NCBI GenBank assembly: GCA_003990955.1
Contig: BIFV01000010.1
Location: 248,001-312,000 of the forward strand
Length of the DNA stretch: 64,000 bases
Direction of reading: 5' to 3'
From: Sporomusaceae bacterium FL31
Lineage (GTDB): Bacteria > Bacillota > Negativicutes > DSM-1736 > Dendrosporobacteraceae
A program made the position numbers and the translations under genes. Numbering within the stretch: position 1 is the stretch's first letter; each line of letters begins with the position of its first letter. Shown in pieces: positions 1 through 8,600 of the stretch. The notes beneath the pieces are model-generated. The model saw only the letters and a program-made list of their open reading frames with translations. It searched no databases and had not been told where the DNA came from.

Positions 1-957
1 TAAAGCGGCAAATACACTAGGTTCCTTGCCATATTCTTTTTTGTAGGATTCAACAAATTTAGCAACATTAGCATCCTTGTCCTGTGCCGAGAAATGGTTG
101 CTATAGTAGGTATTATTGAGCGCCTCAATGCCTGCAATCTCTACCAGTTTGCCATCAGTCCAACCGTCAGTCCCTAATAGCGGGATCTGCATTCCCAGTT
201 CACGTGCTTGTTTTACAATTTTCCCTACTTCTTCATAATAACCAGGAATAAAGATAGTTTCCGGATTTGTTGACTTTATTTTTGTTAAGCCGGCTCTAAA
301 GTCACTGTCTTTTTGTAAATAAGCTTCTTTAGCAACAATGGTTCCGCCATTTTGTGTAAACACTTTTTCAAAAACTTCAGCTAAGCCTTTAGAATAGTCT
401 GAACTGCTATCTATGTAAATGGCTGCTGTTTTAGCTTTTAAAGAGTTCGCCGCAAAGTTTGCCATGACTGTTCCTTGAAACGGATCAGTAAAGCAGGAGC
501 GGAAACTGTATGGTTTTACCTTGCCATTTTCAAAAGTAATTTTTTCATTTGTTCCTGTTGGTGTCAGTGCTGGAATCTTATTGTCCTGAGCCACCTGAGC
601 AGCAGCCAGGAAATTTGAACTTACTGCCGGCCCAATGATTGCGACTACTTTATCCTGAGTAATAAGTTTGGTTGTCGCGTTGGTTGCCTCAGAAGGTTCT
701 GATTTATTATCAGCCACAACTAATGTGATTTGCTTTCCAAGCACACCGCCAGCAGCATTCACTTCCTTAACCGCCAGCTTTAAGCCCGAAAGAGCCTGCT
801 CTCCATAGTTTGCTACACTGCCTGTCAGTTCGATATTGGCTCCAATTCTAATATCGTTTGAGTCTACTGCTGTTTTACTGCTGCATCCTGTAATGAAACT
901 GCTCAACATTGCTAAAACAATCATTAAAACAGATACTTTGAAACCTTTTCTTGTCAT
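1..957 (-). CDS. Branched-chain amino acid-type ABC transporter substrate-binding lipoprotein (partial)
   Basis: The gene is cut by the left edge: 319 codons are present and the C-terminus is missing. The product starts with a lipoprotein signal peptide whose lipobox ends I-T-G-Cys25, so it should be a membrane-anchored solute receptor of the LivJ/LivK (type I periplasmic binding) family. By eye it is very similar along its length to the next gene (1318..2484), including the shared GGVLGKQ.TLVVADNKSEPSEA and DPFQGTVMANFA blocks, so the two are tandem paralogues. The ATG at 957 follows a GGAGGGG ribosome site. Transport permease and ATPase genes are not in the window and may lie further left on the same strand. 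The ligand cannot be read from sequence. Confidence 0.9.
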   Translation of the reverse strand, partial: MTRKGFKVSVLMIVLAMLSSFITGCSSKTAVDSNDIRIGANIELTGSVANYGEQALSGLKLAVKEVNAAGGVLGKQITLVVADNKSEPSEATNATTKLITQDKVVAIIGPAVSSNFLAAAQVAQDNKIPALTPTGTNEKITFENGKVKPYSFRSCFTDPFQGTVMANFAANSLKAKTAAIYIDSSSDYSKGLAEVFEKVFTQNGGTIVAKEAYLQKDSDFRAGLTKIKSTNPETIFIPGYYEEVGKIVKQARELGMQIPLLGTDGWTDGKLVEIAGIEALNNTYYSNHFSAQDKDANVAKFVESYKKEYGKEPSVFAAL

Positions 958-1096
958 TTTTTACCCCTCCTATATTTTCAGCCAAGGAAGCTTGGGTCGC
1001 TAATCCTTGGAAGTGACAAAGCTCGGACATGTAAATTTACAAGATTACAAACAAAATGCCTACTGTATAAAGTATTTTTATGTCCGATGTTTTCGT

Positions 1097-1134
1097 ACAT
1101 TACACATTATAATCATAATGTGTAATGTTGTCAA
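1097..1134 (-). promoter_or_regulatory. Consensus promoter embedded in a palindrome, upstream of the first binding-protein gene
   Basis: On the minus strand TTGACA (1134-1129) and TATAAT (1111-1106) are separated by exactly 17 bases. A 14-bp perfect inverted repeat (1097-1110 and 1115-1128, 4-base spacer) covers the spacer and the -10, as an operator would. The predicted leader is about 140 nt and contains an 8-bp complementary pair (TCGGACAT/ATGTCCGA) and a CCAAGGA/TCCTTGG pair close to the ribosome site. Apart from this promoter, its leader and the terminator at 1258-1296, the 958-1317 gap holds nothing I recognise. Confidence 0.75.
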
Positions 1135-1257
1135 CCGTCATTCCAGTCATTTATTATCACCATGTCCTGATCTCAGCCGGCATTATTTTGAGAACGCGAT
1201 ATGTCTGCATAAGCTGTTATTACAATTTTTACCGCCTTCCTTCTAAGTAAACTTAGG

Positions 1258-1296
1258 CAAAAAAAAGCAAGGATAAGGGGTTGCCTTATCCTTGCT
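1258..1296 (-). terminator. Rho-independent terminator of the second binding-protein gene
   Basis: A perfect 12-bp stem (1267-1278 with 1284-1295, 5-base loop) is followed on the minus strand by a T-run. It lies 22 bases past the stop codon at 1318. Confidence 0.9.
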
Positions 1297-1317
1297 TGCT
1301 GTTTTAATCCCGTAGAA

Positions 1318-2484
1318 TCAAGGGTTAATTTTTTCTTTAAATACTTGTTTGCCGTCTTTCATTTCAATTACGACAGCACTCTTAACTGGGTTGTGGTTAG
1401 CATCCAAAGTGATAATTCCTGTGCTCACTTGTAAGTTTTTGGTTTGTTCAAGAGCTTCGCGAATTTTTGCAGGCTCATCGCTGCCAGCACGTTTGATGGC
1501 ATCAATCAACATAAGTGCGGAATCATAACCAAGTGCCGCGAGAGCGCTAGGTTCTTGGCCGTATTCTTTTTTGTAAGCCTCAACGAATTTTACTACATTA
1601 GGATCAGTATCTTGCGGGGAGTAATGATTACTGAAGTAACCGTTATTAAGAGCAGCAGCTCCAGCAATTTCAACTAATTTTGGGTCATCCCAGCCATCAG
1701 TTCCGAGGAATGGTTGAGTAAGACCAAGTTCACGAGCTTGTTTGGAAATTTTGCCTACTTCTTCATAATAAGCAGGGATAAAAATAACATCTGGATTTGA
1801 AGCTTTAATTTTAGTTAAAGTAGCTTTGAAATCCTGGTCTTTTTGCAAGAAGGCTTCTTTAGCTACAATTGTACCGCCATTTTTAACAAAGCCTTCTTCG
1901 AAGAACTGAGCCAGTCCTTTTGAATAGTCAGAGCTATTATCAATATAGATGGCTGCAGTTTTAGCTTTCATGGATTTAGATGCGAAGTTTGCCATTACTG
2001 TTCCTTGGAAAGGATCAATAAAGCAAGCACGGAATACTTGCGATTTTACCTGGCCATTGTCAACAGTTACCTTTGGATTGGTCGCTGTTGCTGTGATCAC
2101 AGGAATTTTGTTATCTTGAGCAATTTGAGTCGTTGCCATTACGTTCGAGCTGGCTACTGGCCCCAAAACAACTTTCACTTTATCTTGAGTGATCAGTTTT
2201 GTAATTGCATTGGCAGCTTCGGAAGGTTCTGATTTGTTATCAGCTACAACTAAAGTAAGCTGTTTACCCAATACACCGCCATTTGCATTTGCTTCTTTAA
2301 TTGCCAGCTTAATACCATTTACAGTTTGATTACCAAAGTTGGCAATACCGCCAGTCATTTCAAAGTTAGCACCAATTTTAATTTCTTTGGAATTTGTTGT
2401 CGCACTACCGCAGCCAGCTACCAAACTTCCCAGCATGGTGACACCAACCAGCAGGCTTGCCATGGATACCCACTTTTTCTTCAT
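1318..2484 (-). CDS. Branched-chain amino acid-type ABC transporter substrate-binding lipoprotein
   Basis: A 388-residue type I periplasmic-binding lipoprotein of the LivJ/LivK family. The signal peptide ends with the lipobox L-V-A-G-Cys25, and the mature part has the normal family length. Binding proteins of this family capture amino acids or small carboxylates for an ABC importer. The start ATG is preceded by a GAGGGGGAG ribosome site. It is a tandem paralogue of the partial gene at 1..957 but has its own promoter (2627-2656) and terminator (1258-1296), so the two can be regulated separately. The ligand is not predictable from the sequence. Confidence 0.93.
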   Translation of the reverse strand: MKKKWVSMASLLVGVTMLGSLVAGCGSATTNSKEIKIGANFEMTGGIANFGNQTVNGIKLAIKEANANGGVLGKQLTLVVADNKSEPSEAANAITKLITQDKVKVVLGPVASSNVMATTQIAQDNKIPVITATATNPKVTVDNGQVKSQVFRACFIDPFQGTVMANFASKSMKAKTAAIYIDNSSDYSKGLAQFFEEGFVKNGGTIVAKEAFLQKDQDFKATLTKIKASNPDVIFIPAYYEEVGKISKQARELGLTQPFLGTDGWDDPKLVEIAGAAALNNGYFSNHYSPQDTDPNVVKFVEAYKKEYGQEPSALAALGYDSALMLIDAIKRAGSDEPAKIREALEQTKNLQVSTGIITLDANHNPVKSAVVIEMKDGKQVFKEKINP

Positions 2485-2626
2485 CGTTTCTCCCCCTCAT
2501 TCATTCTTAATTCTCTAATGTAATGTTTCACTGTCTTCAAAATGGCCATCAGCCAGATACTTTACAAATTTACAAACAGCTTGTGACTCGCCGTATCATC
2601 TGCTTGTATTTTTGTCTATGAGTAAC

Positions 2627-2656
2627 ATTATAAATTCGACCATATATCCATGTCAA
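2627..2656 (-). promoter_or_regulatory. Promoter of the second binding-protein gene
   Basis: TTGACA (2656-2651) and TATAAT (2632-2627) are 18 bases apart on the minus strand. The implied leader is about 135 nt before the ATG at 2484. The rest of the 2485-2816 gap shows only the terminator-like repeat at 2769-2808. Confidence 0.7.
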
Positions 2657-2768
2657 CAACATTTTTTCGACCTTTTTTGCTTTTTTGTAGTTAAATTACG
2701 TACATGAGTTCACTGCAGGAGGATATCGCGAAATCCCTTTGTTATTGCTTTGTCTGTGTAAAATGGAA

Positions 2769-2808
2769 ATAACCTGGTAAACTTGCAAATTGCAGCTTAC
2801 CAGGTTAT
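2769..2808 (-). terminator. Probable terminator of the glutamate synthase operon
   Basis: A 12-bp perfect inverted repeat (2769-2780 and 2797-2808) lies just past the stop at 2817. The loop is 16 bases and the following T-tract on the minus strand is weak, so termination strength is uncertain. Confidence 0.55.
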
Positions 2809-2816
2809 ATGATTTT

Positions 2817-5144
2817 TTAAGCTTTATTATACGTCCGATACATGTTAACGGGTTCGTTATTGGCATACATCGTCCAAATTCCACAAGGACAAATACCTGC
2901 GCAAATTCCGCAGCCAATACATTTTGCGGCATCTGAGCTATACTCAAAGCTGCCATCAGCAAGCTGTCGCCGTGAAATTGCGTTTTCCGGGCAAGATTTG
3001 TGGCACATGTGACAATCACGGCAAGTACCACAACTAATACAACGATTATGGTCTTCTGTGGCCGTTGGAATGTCGCAAGTATGACACTTCTTAAAGTAAG
3101 CCGTACTGAGTTTGCCAGCAGGCAGTTTAGTTTTTTGTTTGGTCTGATGTTCTTGTCCTGTCAGGTAAGCATCCACTGCAAGAGCAGCTTCCCTCCCTGC
3201 GCCGATCGCATCAACCAAGCGGCCGGGTTTAATGGTGTCACCGGCGGTATAGACACCATCAGCAATCATGTAATTTTTTCCAGCAATGAGATGACCACGT
3301 TCAGTCGCTATTCCCTCAGGCAAAAAGTCAAATTCTGGTGTTTCACCAATTGAAACAATAATCGTATCTGCTGGAATAACTTCACCGCTTTGCGTAACAA
3401 TCCCTTCGCTAGTGATGGCCTTTGTAAGCACCGGCCATAAGATAACGCCGCCCATTTCCTCAACATGCTCAATTTCATGAGCAAACGCAGCAGGCCGCTG
3501 CACATCAATACAGGTGACTTGTTCAGCCCCCATTTGATAGGCACCCACAGCAGCATCCATACCCGAGTTCCCACAGCCAATCACCACAACACGGCGGCCG
3601 ACCGACGGACTCTCACCACGATTTACAGCTTTTAAAAAATCTAAACCTTTTACTACCCGCTCATGACCTGGCCATGGGATAACGCGAGGATTATGCCCCC
3701 CTGTTGTAACAACCACTGCATCATGATTGGCTTTAATATCAATAAAATTCTCTTTTGTTACTTTATAGTTATTAATCAGTTTAACACCCATATCGGCAAT
3801 CCGCTGAATTTCGCGGGTAAGTGTTTCTTGCGGCAAGCGTGAGCGCGGAATAACTTGTTCCATTTTCCCGCCCATCTTTGCATCAGCTTCATACACTGTC
3901 ACCGCATGACCTTGTCGCGCCAATTGCCAAGCTGCGGTAAGACCTGCGGCACCACCACCGATAACAGCAACATGCCTGCCAGTCGAAGGGTTAGTTTTTT
4001 CTAAAGTAACATCTGATGAATGACGGCCAAGAAGACCAATTTGCGCCGAAATATCAATATTTTTACGACTACATTCATCCATACACAAATTAGGACAAAC
4101 AGCTCCACACACCGATCCTGGAAAAGGTGTATATTCAAGAACCAATTGATAAGCTTCGCTAATTTTACCATCTCTGAGCAAATTAAAGCGCTGCTGGGAA
4201 GGAATCGAGGCTGTACAGTTAAATTCACACGGCGCGGCATAGCGGGCGTTTTCCCAAGCAGGCACTCTTTGACGGTAAAGACCACTGTTAACCAAGCCAA
4301 TCACGGCAAAATCATCACTACAGACATCATTAAAGATGCCGCCTTCCACCCATTGCTGATTACGGAAAGAGAAAAGATCGGTATTGGCTTTTTTAGGACG
4401 CTCATCGTAAGTCAGCGCCACGGCTTTTTGCCAGTTACCCCATTCGCTTAATTCAGCCCGTAATTCAGGACGACCGATAGCCGTAAGAAAGTCATCCATT
4501 TTATCATCTAGATAAGCAATATCAGCGCTGTTTAACGGCGTTATCTTTACATCTTTTTTAGAAAGGCCGCTGGCTGTTCCCCGGAAATACAAGGTTCCGC
4601 CAACCATACCAACACAAGACCGGTCTCCGAGTACGGATTCAAACCCTTCACTGTCATAGCCGCAGACAACACCAATACCGCCGCCCATAAACTCAAACGA
4701 GAAGCTGCCGACATTTTTAAGAACCCACATTTCAGGAGGCGCATAAAGCGGATCATGCTTCATGAGCGATCCAGAACGAGTTCCAGCCCGGCCGCCAATA
4801 TAAATGGTTCCAGCGGCCGCACAATGGCCTGCCGTGTCACCGGCGTCCCCTTTAACAACAATCCGTCCGCCAGCATTCAGCCAACCTACATCAGCCGATG
4901 CTGAGCCCTCTACGACGACTTCAGTATTATCTAAACACATCGAGCCAACCCGTTGGCCGGCGTTTTTTACATGAAATTTTAACGGCTTGCCTTCTGGATG
5001 CCAAAGTGGTCCGCCAATATCATGTTGACCGGAAGCCTCAATATAAAATTCCGTCTCTCCGCCAGCCAACGCTTCGTTGATAGCCATCAACAAGTCTTGC
5101 GTTGACATGCGGTCATTGTTTTGAATGGTATTTATTTTAAACAT
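2817..5144 (-). CDS. Glutamate synthase: fused GXGXG domain, GltD-like FAD/NAD(P) oxidoreductase and ferredoxin
   Basis: A 775-residue three-part fusion. Residues about 1-240 form the glycine-rich GXGXG beta-helix seen as domain 3 of glutamate synthase alpha subunits. The middle resembles the small subunit GltD, with a cysteine cluster (CGAVCPNLCMDEC) and two dinucleotide-binding motifs, GGGAAGL near residue 392 and GCGNSGM further on. The last ~90 residues carry CxxCxxCxxxC-type ferredoxin motifs (CISCGTC, CIGCGIC). It should pass electrons from NAD(P)H or ferredoxin to the FMN subunit encoded immediately upstream, 12 bases away. Together with the next two genes it rebuilds a complete glutamate synthase (glutamine + 2-oxoglutarate to 2 glutamate). 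The C-terminal ferredoxin fusion hints at low-potential electron input, which is inference. Confidence 0.9.
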   Translation of the reverse strand: MFKINTIQNNDRMSTQDLLMAINEALAGGETEFYIEASGQHDIGGPLWHPEGKPLKFHVKNAGQRVGSMCLDNTEVVVEGSASADVGWLNAGGRIVVKGDAGDTAGHCAAAGTIYIGGRAGTRSGSLMKHDPLYAPPEMWVLKNVGSFSFEFMGGGIGVVCGYDSEGFESVLGDRSCVGMVGGTLYFRGTASGLSKKDVKITPLNSADIAYLDDKMDDFLTAIGRPELRAELSEWGNWQKAVALTYDERPKKANTDLFSFRNQQWVEGGIFNDVCSDDFAVIGLVNSGLYRQRVPAWENARYAAPCEFNCTASIPSQQRFNLLRDGKISEAYQLVLEYTPFPGSVCGAVCPNLCMDECSRKNIDISAQIGLLGRHSSDVTLEKTNPSTGRHVAVIGGGAAGLTAAWQLARQGHAVTVYEADAKMGGKMEQVIPRSRLPQETLTREIQRIADMGVKLINNYKVTKENFIDIKANHDAVVVTTGGHNPRVIPWPGHERVVKGLDFLKAVNRGESPSVGRRVVVIGCGNSGMDAAVGAYQMGAEQVTCIDVQRPAAFAHEIEHVEEMGGVILWPVLTKAITSEGIVTQSGEVIPADTIIVSIGETPEFDFLPEGIATERGHLIAGKNYMIADGVYTAGDTIKPGRLVDAIGAGREAALAVDAYLTGQEHQTKQKTKLPAGKLSTAYFKKCHTCDIPTATEDHNRCISCGTCRDCHMCHKSCPENAISRRQLADGSFEYSSDAAKCIGCGICAGICPCGIWTMYANNEPVNMYRTYNKA

Positions 5145-5156
5145 GCAGCTTCCCTC

Positions 5157-6791
5157 CTAACACACATATTGAATAGCCAATTTATTAGCAACAGCATCAT
5201 CGGTTGTCACCAAGGCATCAGAGCGGCCTACCGGCAAGGAGCTATTACCAATTGGTGCCATTAGCTTGCGCAGCTCGCTGTCCAATGCCAGCATATAATC
5301 GACAATATTTTGTGCACCTTTATCAATATCCAGGCGTTTTACCAGACGAGGATCTTGAGTACAGATACCGGTTGGGCATTTGCCTGTTGAACAGGAATTG
5401 CAGCGACCGCGCTCATTACCAATACAGCCAAGCAATTGGATCAGAATTTTACCAATAAATACACCATTGGCACCCAGACAAATCATTTTAAAAGCATCAG
5501 CTGCAGCATTGCCAGTTAACCCAACGCCACCGCCAGCCCATAAAGGAATTTGCCCTTGACGGCCTTGTTTCACCGCCGCCAGGTAGCATTCCCGCAATTT
5601 AGAAACCACTGGATGACCCGTGTGGTCAAGTGACACTTCGTTCGCAGCACCAGTACCACCTTGGATACCATCCAGGAAAAAGCCGCCACAAATCCGGTAA
5701 GGATCACGCAGCAGATTATTGTATACCGATACCGAAGTCGCTGAAGCAGCACACTTGATGGCTACCGGCACGCGGAAACCGAAAGCTGCATTTAAGGATA
5801 AATGCATTTTTTGCACAGACTCTTCAATGGAATAGAGCCCTTGATGATTGGGTGGTGAATTCAAATCAGCTTTAGGTACACCGCGGATGGCCTGAACATG
5901 TTCAGCAACCTTAGCCGCAGGCAAAAGGCCACCATCACCAGGCTTAGCCCCTTGACCAATTTTGATCAAAATCCCTGCCGGATCTACCTTCATTCGCGGC
6001 ATGGCTTTGATAATACGGTTCCAGCCAAAATGACCGGAAGCAATTTGTAGAATCATATATTTTAACTGTTCAGATTCCATAAGTTTTACCGGCATACCGC
6101 CCTCACCAGAGCACATCCGTACAGGTAAATGATATTTTTCATTCAGGTAAGCGGTTGCTAAGGCTACAGCCTCCCAAGCCCGTGTCGAAAGCGCACCAAT
6201 GGACATATCGCTGAAAATAACCGGATAAATCCAATGCACAGGCGGAGTCTTGGAGGTCATTTTAAGTTCACCGTTTTCAGCAGTTACCGGCAGTTCCTGC
6301 GGCAGCAATACACGGCCAAACGGAGCCAAGATATCAAAAGTGTGGCGCTCCGAATCAAGCGACGGGTCGGTCATTTGTGAGATTCGGCCAATCACGATAT
6401 TATCAAGCGTACGCTGTGCATTCAAATTAGTACGGCCGCCACGTTTTAACGGGGAGCCGCCGCTGCGTGCTAAAAGATTATGGCGGGTATCTTCGTTGCG
6501 AACTGGTTTAATGGCTCTGTTTGGACATACTTTTTCACACATGCCGCAGCCGACACAGGCATTAGCCAAGGTTGTTTTTTGTTTGATGACCGGTACAGCG
6601 GCGTGACGCTGCGTGGGTTCAGGCTGATGTCCGGTTGATACTGTCATCGAACGGCGCTCCATAACCGCCTCAATCGCATTAAAGGTACAGGCGGCAACAC
6701 AGCTGCCGCACATGGTACAGCGGTCATGGTGATATTCTATTTTATAGTTAAGATCATTGACAGTAATATCTTGTGTTCTTACTGTTTCCAT
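5157..6791 (-). CDS. Glutamate synthase FMN/Fe-S catalytic subunit (archaeal-type GltB2)
   Basis: A 544-residue FMN-binding glutamate synthase domain protein. The N-terminus carries two 4Fe-4S ferredoxin motifs (CTMCGSCVAAC near residue 25, CVGCGMCEKVC near 80). The (beta/alpha)8 FMN barrel follows, with the cysteine cluster CNSCSTGKC near residue 465 that in this family ligates the 3Fe-4S centre. This subunit converts 2-oxoglutarate plus ammonia, delivered from the amidotransferase, to glutamate. Its start overlaps the end of the upstream amidotransferase gene by 13 bases, which suggests translational coupling. Stand-alone subunits of this kind are typical of archaea and some anaerobic bacteria, whereas most bacteria have one large GltB. 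Confidence 0.93.
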   Translation of the reverse strand: METVRTQDITVNDLNYKIEYHHDRCTMCGSCVAACTFNAIEAVMERRSMTVSTGHQPEPTQRHAAVPVIKQKTTLANACVGCGMCEKVCPNRAIKPVRNEDTRHNLLARSGGSPLKRGGRTNLNAQRTLDNIVIGRISQMTDPSLDSERHTFDILAPFGRVLLPQELPVTAENGELKMTSKTPPVHWIYPVIFSDMSIGALSTRAWEAVALATAYLNEKYHLPVRMCSGEGGMPVKLMESEQLKYMILQIASGHFGWNRIIKAMPRMKVDPAGILIKIGQGAKPGDGGLLPAAKVAEHVQAIRGVPKADLNSPPNHQGLYSIEESVQKMHLSLNAAFGFRVPVAIKCAASATSVSVYNNLLRDPYRICGGFFLDGIQGGTGAANEVSLDHTGHPVVSKLRECYLAAVKQGRQGQIPLWAGGGVGLTGNAAADAFKMICLGANGVFIGKILIQLLGCIGNERGRCNSCSTGKCPTGICTQDPRLVKRLDIDKGAQNIVDYMLALDSELRKLMAPIGNSSLPVGRSDALVTTDDAVANKLAIQYVC

Positions 6792-7885
6792 CTCTGCACC
6801 TCCAATTCATTCGTAATGACAACAACTTCCCGCTCATTCGGATAGACGTCCAACTCGCGATTGCGATCAGGCAATATGACATTAAGACCGCACACTTCCG
6901 ATGAAATGGCAATCGTCGTATCATCTCCGCCAACAACAACCGGACGCAGTTTTTTAGAATCACAGCAAGTCATCATATGGTTGTTCGGTAACAAGGCAAT
7001 AACGGTATTAGGCCCATTGATCTCTAAATGTCCCAAGGATTGACGCAATGTTGTGAGAACTTCCTTATCCGAACGCTGTTCAATTTCATCAAAAGGCAAG
7101 GGCGTGATCACATGTTTGTAGTATTTAATTGGCCATTTTAATTGATGAAGCACATAGTGCAGGGTGTATAGAAAATTTTGCGAGTCTGATTCAAAACCAA
7201 TATACCCGCGATGTAAAGACCTTTGATATTCTTTATTTTTGGTATAAAACGTATTTTCACCGTTGGCACACAGCGTATAGCCTTGCAAAAAGAATGGATG
7301 AGCTGCATAACGCACAATATCATAGTTTGTATTTTGGCGGCATTGAACAACCACATTTTTGGCCATAAGCAGACCATTGTCATCCCATAATTTAAAGTAA
7401 GTTGCGATATCGCGTGGATCACCAATTTCTTTTAATGTAAGAACATCTGGCCAAAAGGAATACACATACCCTTGATCATCCTTCTCCAGTAACTTTCTTA
7501 ACGCCAAACGAGTGTCCAGCAGCAAATCCTCTTTAACTTGCTGAGAAGCGTCACGATAGTGCTCTGGATAATCATAATTGCGGAAAATATAGTAAGGCAT
7601 AGCTTTTATATCTAAGCCCTGTTTTTTACTTCCCTTAGGAATCCATTCGTTAATTTGAACGAAGTTATGCGTTTCCATATAATCTTCAACTAATTTAGCC
7701 CCATATTGCGTACAGGCTAAAGATAACAGCGGTTTATCTTTATAGTTTTCAAATACCCCAGCCAAATCTTGCATCACCATTGCAAAGCCTGAATTGTCAT
7801 GCCCTTCCTGTTGAGGAAGCATGAGATGCAAAGCTTTTGAAGGATGAAACGGGACCTTACTTTTAATTGCGCCTATTCTGCACAT
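6779..7885 (-). CDS. Glutamate synthase class II glutamine amidotransferase subunit (GltB1)
   Basis: A 368-residue class II (Ntn) glutamine amidotransferase. The sequence begins MCRIGAIKS, so Cys2 becomes the N-terminal nucleophile after removal of Met, and a QQEGHDNSG motif follows near residue 30, as in the family. It releases ammonia from glutamine for the FMN subunit. The start follows a GAGGTGGAGAG ribosome site. It is the first gene of a three-gene operon and sits directly behind a terminator-bearing leader (7921-8150), so transcription of the whole operon is probably controlled by attenuation. Confidence 0.92.
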   Translation of the reverse strand: MCRIGAIKSKVPFHPSKALHLMLPQQEGHDNSGFAMVMQDLAGVFENYKDKPLLSLACTQYGAKLVEDYMETHNFVQINEWIPKGSKKQGLDIKAMPYYIFRNYDYPEHYRDASQQVKEDLLLDTRLALRKLLEKDDQGYVYSFWPDVLTLKEIGDPRDIATYFKLWDDNGLLMAKNVVVQCRQNTNYDIVRYAAHPFFLQGYTLCANGENTFYTKNKEYQRSLHRGYIGFESDSQNFLYTLHYVLHQLKWPIKYYKHVITPLPFDEIEQRSDKEVLTTLRQSLGHLEINGPNTVIALLPNNHMMTCCDSKKLRPVVVGGDDTTIAISSEVCGLNVILPDRNRELDVYPNEREVVVITNELEVQRWKQ

Positions 7886-7920
7886 CTTCTCTCCACCTCA
7901 TATCAAAAAAATATTGTTAA

Positions 7921-7976
7921 AAAATCAAAAACCCTGCGTAAGTACCGGAACCTTTTTCCAGGAACTTCCGCAGGGC
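7921..7976 (-). terminator. Intrinsic terminator in the glutamate synthase leader (attenuator)
   Basis: A long imperfect hairpin (7932-7975; outer stem CCCTGCG/CGCAGGG) is followed on the minus strand by TTTTTGATTTT. It lies 46 bases before the first codon of the operon, so read-through must be regulated or partial. Confidence 0.75.
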
Positions 7977-8150
7977 TGTTCAGGCCCACGGTGAGTGCGT
8001 GCTACGCTGCACAAATGCCTACCAATTGCCTATTTACCATCATGCAAATTGCCAGACATTTCCCTAGTTGTCTTCCATTAGCGGATGCGCTAAGGCCGGC
8101 TCCATAATTAAAATACATTTGTACACCTGTAAAGAACTTGTTGTTAATGT
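7932..8150 (-). promoter_or_regulatory. Structured regulatory leader of the glutamate synthase operon, class unknown
   Basis: The transcript predicted from the promoter at 8157-8185 has about 265 nt before the ATG. It contains several potential helices: TTAGCG/CGCTAA (about 8074-8093), AGACA/TGTCT, GTGC/GCAC and GGGC/GCCC, then the terminator at 7932-7975. This layout resembles a riboswitch or other attenuation leader. I looked for T-box, FMN, cobalamin, SAM, glycine and THF signatures and found none. Confidence 0.5.
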
Positions 8151-8156
8151 ACTTTT

Positions 8157-8185
8157 ATTATAAGAACGAAAAGTTATACTGTCAA
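8157..8185 (-). promoter_or_regulatory. Consensus promoter of the glutamate synthase operon
   Basis: TTGACA (8185-8180) and TATAAT (8162-8157) on the minus strand are spaced by exactly 17 bases. Transcription should start near 8150. The remainder of the 7886-8600 gap (about 8190-8590) is AT-rich with no gene that I recognise. Confidence 0.75.
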
Positions 8186-8600
8186 TATGCATATTAAAAA
8201 TTAATTTTTTCTGAAAACTACCTGATTTTGCTGAATGCAGGCATTGTACGCTCTTTGTATTTTGTATATTTATACACGAACAAACGATTTTGAACAAAGT
8301 CTTTATTTTCGAGCAAGTGTTAATTACACCACTGATTTCGGCTACTGACAGGGTACTTTTATTACACTAAATTGCCCAAATTGACTAAGCTGTGTACTGA
8401 ATTGTTTTTCGGTATACATACATATTACGGAGTAAATTCGTTCTGTCATCAAGGTACTTGAAGCAAAAAAAAATCGTAAATTTTTAATATAAATCTTCCA
8501 AGTTAGTCGTTTATCTTGTTTCCTAACGATAATCCTGTATAAAGTTTGCCTTTCTTACACATAATGGTAATAGCCCAGACCAAACTTATAGGAGTTGCAA

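Noticed and set aside
1007..1246. 79-residue plus-strand frame in the upstream region of the first binding-protein gene
   Set aside because: It lies over the promoter palindrome and the leader and has no ribosome site or plausible composition.
2696..3031. 111-residue minus-strand frame overlapping the end of the glutamate synthase fusion
   Set aside because: It is a shadow of the ferredoxin-coding region in another frame and crosses the terminator.
7886..8150. T-box interpretation of the glutamate synthase leader
   Set aside because: No TGGNACCGCG block and no AGTA or specifier features were found.
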